Shown here piece after piece: positions 60,718 to 64,000 of a DNA stretch of 64,000 bases. This stretch comes from an uncultured Coprococcus sp. (GTDB lineage Bacteria; Bacillota; Clostridia; Lachnospirales; Lachnospiraceae), in NCBI GenBank assembly GCA_947632705.1, contig CANRQE010000002.1, positions 49,144 through 113,143 on the forward strand, in the 5' to 3' direction. The notes under the pieces were generated by a model that was not told where the DNA came from, made no database searches, and saw nothing but the letters and a program-made list of their open reading frames with translations. The position numbers were made by a program, and so were the translations under genes. Every line of letters begins with the position of its first letter. Within the stretch, counting starts at the first letter, position 1.

Positions 60718-60746
60718 ATTATAGAACCTGATACTGAATAATGCAA
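60718..60746 (-). promoter_or_regulatory. Promoter of the cold-shock gene
   Basis: TTGCAT (60741-60746) and a perfect TATAAT (60718-60723), spaced exactly 17 bases on the minus strand. Confidence 0.8.
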
Positions 60747-60786
60747 GTTTTTTTTCATCTTTCTTATATACGACTTCAAGCTTCTG

Positions 60787-63120
60787 CTACTGTTCGGTTT
60801 TTTTCTTGACAGTCTTTGCGGTATTTTTAGCCGTTTTGCCTGCGGATGTTCTTTTTACCGGCTTCTTTTCCACACTTTGATCTCCCGGCTTTGCATCGGT
60901 ATAATCGAATTCAAATACCATGGTAGAAAGAGGCGGTACATTGACATGAATCGTATACGGCATCCTGTCCGTTTTCTGTTCAACGGCTTTCACTGCTTTG
61001 CTGTTCATCCTGCCGGCTCCGCCGAACTGTACATCATCGGAATTTAAAATCTCTTTATAGCTTGTATAACACGGCACCGCAATCGGATAGTTATCTCTGC
61101 CTACAGGTACAAAATTGCAGATGAACAATAACTGTTTTTTCGCCGTAGAACCACGTCTGATGAAGGATACAATCCCTGTCTGCGGATGATCGCAATCCGT
61201 CCATTCAAAGCCCATTACATCACTGTCATTACAATACATGGCGTCATTCTTGATATATAACTCATTCAGGGCTTTCACATATCTCTGGATTCCCTGATTC
61301 AGCGGATGATCCAGCACAAACCAGTCCAGGCTTCTGGCCTCACTCCATTCCCGTGGCTGGGCGAATTCCTGTCCCATAAATAAAAGCTTTTTACCTGGAT
61401 GTCCGTACATAAACCCATACGCTGCTCTTAAGTTCGCAAATTTATCCTCTTCCGTTCCCGGCATCTTATTGATCATGGAGCATTTCAGATGTACCACCTC
61501 ATCATGGGAAATGACAAGGACATAATTCTCCGCATATGCATAAGACAGACTAAAGGTCAGCCGGTTATGATTGAACTGCCTGAAATACGGGTCCAGTTTC
61601 ATATAATCCAGAAAATCATGCATCCAGCCCATATTCCATTTAAACAGGAAACCGAGTCCTTTCATGGATGCCGGCGCCGTTACGCCCGCCCATGCTGTAG
61701 ATTCTTCTGCGATCAGATACGCTCCCGGGAAACGTTCTTCCATCGTTTCATTGATATGCTGCAGCAGCTTGATTGCATCATAATTTTCATTTCCTCCGTC
61801 CTGATTCGGCAGCCACTGTCCATCCTGTTTTCCATAGTCCAGATAAAGCATGGACGCAACGGCATCCACGCGAAGACCGTCGATATGAAATTTATCAACC
61901 CAGAACAATGCATTTGCCGTCAGGAAATTGGCAACCTCGTTTCTGCCATAATCAAAGATGTAGGTACCCCAGTCAGGATGCTCTCCGCGTCTGGAATCCG
62001 GATGTTCATATAACGGCATGCCGTCAAATCTTCCAAGGCCATGCGCATCTCTCGGAAAATGTGCCGGTACCCAGTCTAAGATCACACTGATTCCCTTTCC
62101 ATGCATGTAATCCACAAAATACATGAAATCCTCCGGCGTACCATACCGACTGGTTGGTGCATAATAATTCGTAACCTGATATCCCCAGGATCCATCAAAC
62201 GGGTGCTCGGCAATTCCCATAATCTCAATATGGGTATATCCCATATCAGATACATAATCTGCAACCATCGGTGCCAGTTCCCGATAGGTATAGAAACCGT
62301 TCACGTCATCCTCATTCTTCTTTTTCCATGACCCAAGATGCATCTCATAAATAGACATCGGTTTTCTCATGCGTTCTGTCCTGCTAATACGGTCACGCTC
62401 TGTCACCCATTCCGCATCCTTCCATTTATATCCCTCTAAGTCGGCTACTACAGACGCATTCTCCGGTCTCATCTGTGCATAATTCCCATATGGATCGCTT
62501 TTATACAGGATTTCTCCGTATCTGGTCAGAATCTGATATTTGTAAACTGCTCCCGGCTGGACATCCGGTATAAACAGCTCGTACACACCGCCATTTGGAC
62601 GAAGCTGCATCGGATTCAGCGCCCCGTCCCACATATTAAAATCACCGACAACACTGACCCTCCTCGCATGCGGGGCCCATACGGCAAAGTATACGCCCTT
62701 CACACCGTCAATCGTCATGGGATGTGCGCCCATTTTTTCATATATATGATTGTGCTTTCCCTCAGCAAACAGATATGTATCATAATCTGTGATCTGAGAT
62801 TCAAAGGAATACGCATCCGCCGTATTGACTACCGTATCATCCTCATACGTTGTGATTACCCGGTATTTATTATCCGTATACTCTCTTTTCGGAAAATAAA
62901 CTGCAAACAGGCCTTCTCCTGTTACCCGCTCCATTGTATGGACTTTTCTGCCCGTATGGGACGTTACCTTTACAGAAACAGCATGCGGACGATACACCGT
63001 AATGATCTGCCCTGCCCCATAGTCATGGATACCAAGCAGATGTTTCGGCGCATTCAGTTTCCCCTCTATCAGCTCATCATACAGTACCCAGTTAATCCAG
63101 TCGTTAATCCTCTTGTTCAT
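60787..63120 (-). CDS. glgB: 1,4-alpha-glucan branching enzyme
   Basis: GH13 enzyme of 777 residues that makes alpha-1,6 branches in glycogen. It has two N-terminal CBM48-like regions (about 20-110 and 125-225), the catalytic barrel with DWVPAHFPRDAHG, GLRVDAVASML (nucleophile Asp), IAEESTAW (acid/base Glu) and VISHDEVVH, and a C-terminal beta domain. An added Lys/Thr-rich tail (about 745-777) is unusual for this family. No other glycogen gene is close. It is 28 bases downstream of the DUF1461 gene. Confidence 0.95.
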   Translation of the reverse strand: MNKRINDWINWVLYDELIEGKLNAPKHLLGIHDYGAGQIITVYRPHAVSVKVTSHTGRKVHTMERVTGEGLFAVYFPKREYTDNKYRVITTYEDDTVVNTADAYSFESQITDYDTYLFAEGKHNHIYEKMGAHPMTIDGVKGVYFAVWAPHARRVSVVGDFNMWDGALNPMQLRPNGGVYELFIPDVQPGAVYKYQILTRYGEILYKSDPYGNYAQMRPENASVVADLEGYKWKDAEWVTERDRISRTERMRKPMSIYEMHLGSWKKKNEDDVNGFYTYRELAPMVADYVSDMGYTHIEIMGIAEHPFDGSWGYQVTNYYAPTSRYGTPEDFMYFVDYMHGKGISVILDWVPAHFPRDAHGLGRFDGMPLYEHPDSRRGEHPDWGTYIFDYGRNEVANFLTANALFWVDKFHIDGLRVDAVASMLYLDYGKQDGQWLPNQDGGNENYDAIKLLQHINETMEERFPGAYLIAEESTAWAGVTAPASMKGLGFLFKWNMGWMHDFLDYMKLDPYFRQFNHNRLTFSLSYAYAENYVLVISHDEVVHLKCSMINKMPGTEEDKFANLRAAYGFMYGHPGKKLLFMGQEFAQPREWSEARSLDWFVLDHPLNQGIQRYVKALNELYIKNDAMYCNDSDVMGFEWTDCDHPQTGIVSFIRRGSTAKKQLLFICNFVPVGRDNYPIAVPCYTSYKEILNSDDVQFGGAGRMNSKAVKAVEQKTDRMPYTIHVNVPPLSTMVFEFDYTDAKPGDQSVEKKPVKRTSAGKTAKNTAKTVKKKTEQ

Positions 63121-63148
63121 AAAATCCTCCTCTTTTTTCGCTCAAATA

Positions 63149-63841
63149 TTAAAATTTATGCGGCTGTGCCTTTTTCCAGCTGATCAGTCTGACAATAACA
63201 GTAACCAGCATCCCCACAAGAATCGTACCCGTATATACCAGGAACATCTTTAGTCCCAGCCCTGTCGGAATCAGACTGATCAACAGATCCTGATCCGAAA
63301 AAAACACTCCGTAATTATCATGAAAAATCATTTCCTTCAAACCATAGAAGAAGCCGGAACCGGACGTAAGCAGCAAAAGCAGCGATGCGGCGCTGATTAC
63401 AATACCCGCTGCTCCTCCCCATACAATACACTCATATAGTCTTCTCTTTTTTACCACCAAAAATCCGATTACCAGTAAAATAACCGCAAAAAAAATAGTG
63501 TTTCTGGCCTTTTTCAAAACTGCCCTCAGCTGATTTAGGCGATGGACATTGTGCTCGCATAACACAATATTCCCTCCTGTAAAGCCCTCCTGATTGCTAA
63601 TATCAAATCCATCGGCAATTATACTGTATTCCAACCAGGCCTCAAATCCTGTGTGGATACCATCTGCTTCCTGCCCGTTTTTTATCCGGTCTCCGGATAT
63701 ATCCGTACCTGTAAAAACAGGAGTATTATAATGTGCCTGTGATACATCCCTTGCTGTAAAAGCCATGCAGACCGCAAAAGAAAGTATCAAAAGAGTGACG
63801 GCAACGGCCATAATTATTTGAAATATTCTATATTTAATCAT
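63149..63841 (-). CDS. DUF1461 (TIGR01906-like) integral membrane protein
   Basis: 230 residues. A membrane helix at the start (about 8-30), an external segment (about 31-115), then three or more helices (about 116-135, 140-165, 200-220). The GSGFFYGLKEMIFHDNYGVFFSDQDLLISLIPTGL segment resembles the FHxxFF...D..LI motif of DUF1461. The function is unknown. It is transcribed with glgB from a promoter at 63878-63906. Confidence 0.7.
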   Translation of the reverse strand: MIKYRIFQIIMAVAVTLLILSFAVCMAFTARDVSQAHYNTPVFTGTDISGDRIKNGQEADGIHTGFEAWLEYSIIADGFDISNQEGFTGGNIVLCEHNVHRLNQLRAVLKKARNTIFFAVILLVIGFLVVKKRRLYECIVWGGAAGIVISAASLLLLLTSGSGFFYGLKEMIFHDNYGVFFSDQDLLISLIPTGLGLKMFLVYTGTILVGMLVTVIVRLISWKKAQPHKF

Positions 63842-63877
63842 TTTTGTTATTCTTTCGTGTGATTCATTTATCTTTAA

Positions 63878-63906
63878 ATTTTACCATTTTTACGGCTTAA
63901 TGTAAA
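63878..63906 (-). promoter_or_regulatory. Promoter of the DUF1461-glgB operon
   Basis: TTTACA (63901-63906) and TAAAAT (63878-63883), spaced 17 bases on the minus strand. A second TATAAT further upstream has no good -35. Beyond 63910 to the window end I see no gene. Confidence 0.6.
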
Positions 63907-64000
63907 GGAATCTATTTCGTCTGCAGCTTTGAAAGGTAAATTCTATTATAGCCTGCCCGGATGCCTCAAATTTCCCGTTTCTGAGTTTTCCGTAAAAATT

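Noticed and set aside
1..64000. Mobile element, prophage, CRISPR array, tRNA or rRNA
   Set aside because: No transposase, integrase or phage protein was recognised, and no regularly spaced repeats, cloverleaf or rRNA segment were seen.

Overview
This window looks like a chromosomal segment of an anaerobic, endospore-forming Clostridia (Firmicutes), most like Lachnospiraceae. The signs are the spoIIA-sigF and spoVA sporulation genes, a four-subunit ferredoxin-dependent 2-oxoacid oxidoreductase, NAD(P)HX repair fused in one protein, DUF4250, and strong AGGAGG ribosome binding sites with TTG and GTG starts in use. The assignment is by protein resemblance only. Nearly all genes lie on the minus strand. 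No rRNA, tRNA, CRISPR array, transposase, integrase or prophage gene was seen, and no stretch over 300 bases lacks a gene.

Region 1 (1-10.6 kb): a truncated spoVAD, a ClC chloride channel, citrate synthase, a ROK kinase overlapping a thioredoxin reductase-like flavoprotein, a VanW cell-wall protein, then spoVAA-AB-AC directly downstream of spoIIAA-spoIIAB-sigF. spoVAD is separated from spoVAC by about 6.8 kb.

Region 2 (10.6-21.7 kb): a zinc-ribbon/TPR membrane protein with a tiny coupled upstream gene (48 aa), folC, queF, an argD-type aminotransferase, an FMN reductase, a heterodimeric ABC exporter with one degenerate ATP site, yebC, a CorC-like CBS protein with its own promoter and an 8-codon leader ORF, and a mazF toxin without a visible antitoxin.

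Region 3 (21.8-28.9 kb): alr, nnr, and a signalling-transport module consisting of an ABC-2 permease, an ATPase with two FHA domains, and a membrane Ser/Thr kinase with a zinc ribbon. Kinase next to phosphopeptide-binding ATPase suggests a phosphorylation-gated transporter. I rate it the most interesting system here.

Region 4 (28.9-43 kb): a division and cell-wall (dcw) cluster in the order mraZ-rsmH-ftsL-PBP-PBP(SpoVD-like)-mraY-murD-ftsW-divIB-ftsZ, without murE, murF, murG or murB. mraZ is preceded by a promoter and four GTGG repeats that match MraZ operators. lgt and ychF lie upstream.

Region 5 (43-64 kb): a BvgS-like hybrid kinase on the plus strand with a structured leader, a SpoVB/MurJ-type flippase, DUF4250, an AI-2E-family transporter, NfeD plus SPFH protein, an aconitase-family hydratase, TrkA/TrkH potassium uptake, the porCDAB-type operon, a cold-shock protein, glycogen branching enzyme and a DUF1461 membrane protein. 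Several divergent promoters here overlap or adjoin perfect palindromes. Promoters, palindromes and terminators were found by eye from base pairing and hexamer spacing, not by computation.
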